From Dehalococcoides mccartyi (GTDB taxonomy: Bacteria; Chloroflexota; Dehalococcoidia; UBA2979), in contig CAMDAY010000146.1 in the NCBI GenBank assembly GCA_945888895.1, positions 1 to 5,610 on the forward strand: DNA of 5,610 bases, written 5' to 3'. The position numbers were made by a program, and so were the translations under genes. Below the pieces are notes generated by a model that saw only the letters and a program-made list of their open reading frames with translations, ran no database searches and was not told the origin of the DNA. The stretch's first letter is position 1; every line of letters begins with the position of its first letter. Shown one piece after another: positions 4,680 through 5,610 of the stretch.

Positions 4680-5610
4680 CTAGCCTCGTGCCTGCGTCAC
4701 GCCGTCAGCGCGCAGCGCGGCCAGCGCGCCGGCGTCCAGTCCGAGGACCTCGCGCAGCACTTCGTCCGTGTGCTGTCCGAGGGCCGGCGAGGGCTCCATC
4801 GGCTCCAGGCCCTCCATGAGGAGCGCAGGGCGCATCAGCTGCACCGGGCCGGCGATGGGGTGCTGGATCGTCTGGATGAAGTCGCGTGACTTCAGGTGCT
4901 CGTCCTCGAACAGGTCGACCGTGTCGAAGACATACGAGCACGGCACGCCGGCCGCGCCGAGGAGCCGCATCGCCTCGCGCTTGTCGTGCTGCGCCGTCCA
5001 CGCCGCGATCTGCTCGTACACGGAGTCGATGTTCGTGACGCGCGCCTCGGCGGTGACATAGCGTTCGTCGTTCACCATGTCGGGGCGATCGATCGTCGCG
5101 CAGAGGGCGTCCCACATCTGGGTCGTCGCCGGGTAGATGAACATCCAGTCGTTGGGGTCGTCGCCCTTGCACTTGTACAGGCCGCCTGCGGCGCGTCCGC
5201 GGAGGTAGCCGTGCCGGGTGGCGGGGGTGTGCCCCCACTTCTCCAGCTCCAGCGTGCGCATGAACATCGACACGGCTTCCTGCATCGACAGCTCGATGAC
5301 CTGGCCACGCCCTGTGCGCTGCATCTCCACATACGCCGCGAGGATGCCGATGGCGGCCTGCATGCCGGTGCCGGAGTCCGCATAGGTCGGCCCGACGATC
5401 CGCGGCGGTCCGTCCACGTCGCCGGTGACGGAGAACGCCCCCGCAGCGGCCTGGGCGACCCAGTCGTAGACCAGGAAGTCCTTGTAGGGGCCGCTCAGTC
5501 CGAAGCCCTTGAGGCGCGCGCAGATCAGCCGGGGGTTGAGTTTCCGCAGGTACTCGATGTCGATGTCGAGCGCTTCGAGGATGCCCGGCCCGTAGTTCTC
5601 GATGAACACG
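4680..5610 (-). CDS. Family III CoA-transferase (CaiB/BaiF/formyl-CoA transferase type), N-terminus outside window
   Basis: Family III enzymes move CoA between organic acids through an aspartyl-CoA anhydride. This fragment starts inside the protein: the first full codon (GTG, 5609-5607) is the Val of the family motif 'VFIENY.PG', so the missing N-terminus lies beyond the right edge. Numbered from that Val, GFGLSGPYKD lies at about 35-44. D78 in YADSGTGMQAAIGILAAY is the expected catalytic Asp, equivalent to Asp169 of formyl-CoA transferase. RTGRGQVIELSMQEA lies at 98-112, and the C-terminal GQHTDEVLREVLG at 278-290. About 309 residues are present of roughly 400, so around 90 are missing. The substrate cannot be named. 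The stop TAG (4682-4680) is one base from the coaE start, which suggests an operon with translational coupling. Confidence 0.93.
   Translation of the reverse strand, partial: VFIENYGPGILEALDIDIEYLRKLNPRLICARLKGFGLSGPYKDFLVYDWVAQAAAGAFSVTGDVDGPPRIVGPTYADSGTGMQAAIGILAAYVEMQRTGRGQVIELSMQEAVSMFMRTLELEKWGHTPATRHGYLRGRAAGGLYKCKGDDPNDWMFIYPATTQMWDALCATIDRPDMVNDERYVTAEARVTNIDSVYEQIAAWTAQHDKREAMRLLGAAGVPCSYVFDTVDLFEDEHLKSRDFIQTIQHPIAGPVQLMRPALLMEGLEPMEPSPALGQHTDEVLREVLGLDAGALAALRADGVTQARG
4684..4687 (-). promoter_or_regulatory. Shine-Dalgarno for coaE inside the CoA-transferase end
   Basis: GAGG on the minus strand overlaps the last codons of the CoA-transferase gene and stands five bases before the coaE GTG. 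This arrangement supports re-initiation by ribosomes finishing the upstream gene, and supports the GTG as the true start. Confidence 0.5.

Noticed and set aside
4073..4819. Plus-strand open frame of 248 residues over coaE and the CoA-transferase end
   Set aside because: Antisense shadow; composition follows the codons of the opposite genes.

Overview
This is a high-G+C bacterial chromosomal window. It carries ordinary housekeeping and metabolic genes, three tRNA genes and one decayed mobile-element recombinase. Codons end mostly in G or C, genes are tightly packed, and all three tRNA genes encode their 3' CCA. The undecaprenyl-diphosphatase indicates a bacterium with a peptidoglycan wall. The family III CoA-transferase and the cupin would fit a soil or marine heterotroph such as a member of Chloroflexota or Actinomycetota. 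That placement is only a guess, because no lineage-specific marker is present.

Layout: (1) 2-352 (+) is the C-terminal end of a protein finishing in a response-regulator receiver domain, cut by the window edge. (2) 369-1208 (-) is uppP, convergent with it and only 16 bases away. (3) 1372-2534 (+) is a large serine recombinase remnant. It keeps the 'recombinase' domain, the zinc ribbon and the coiled coil, lacks the catalytic resolvase domain, and is broken by a single-base frameshift near 2271. Its last frame runs into a tRNA. (4) 2493-2567 (-) is tRNA-Asn(GTT) and 2662-2735 (-) is tRNA-Gln(TTG). (5) 2827-3441 (+) is a cupin of the cysteine-dioxygenase-like type. (6) A minus-strand group reads from the right edge: family III CoA-transferase (from 5610 to 4680, cut by the edge), a coaE-like dephospho-CoA kinase starting one base after its stop (4678 to 3974), tRNA-Leu(CAA) (3944-3861), and a small protein with a possible zinc site (3811-3446). 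This last gene converges on the cupin with four bases between the stops.

How they fit together: CoA-transferase and coaE look translationally coupled, which links the last step of CoA synthesis to a CoA-using enzyme. uppP recycles the lipid carrier for wall synthesis. The recombinase piece ends against the 3' end of tRNA-Asn, suggesting a mobile element once inserted beside this tRNA and has since been mostly deleted. I found no CRISPR array, no intact mobile element and no clearly new system. The most notable points are the recombinase relic, the divergent CoaE, and the uncharacterised small protein.
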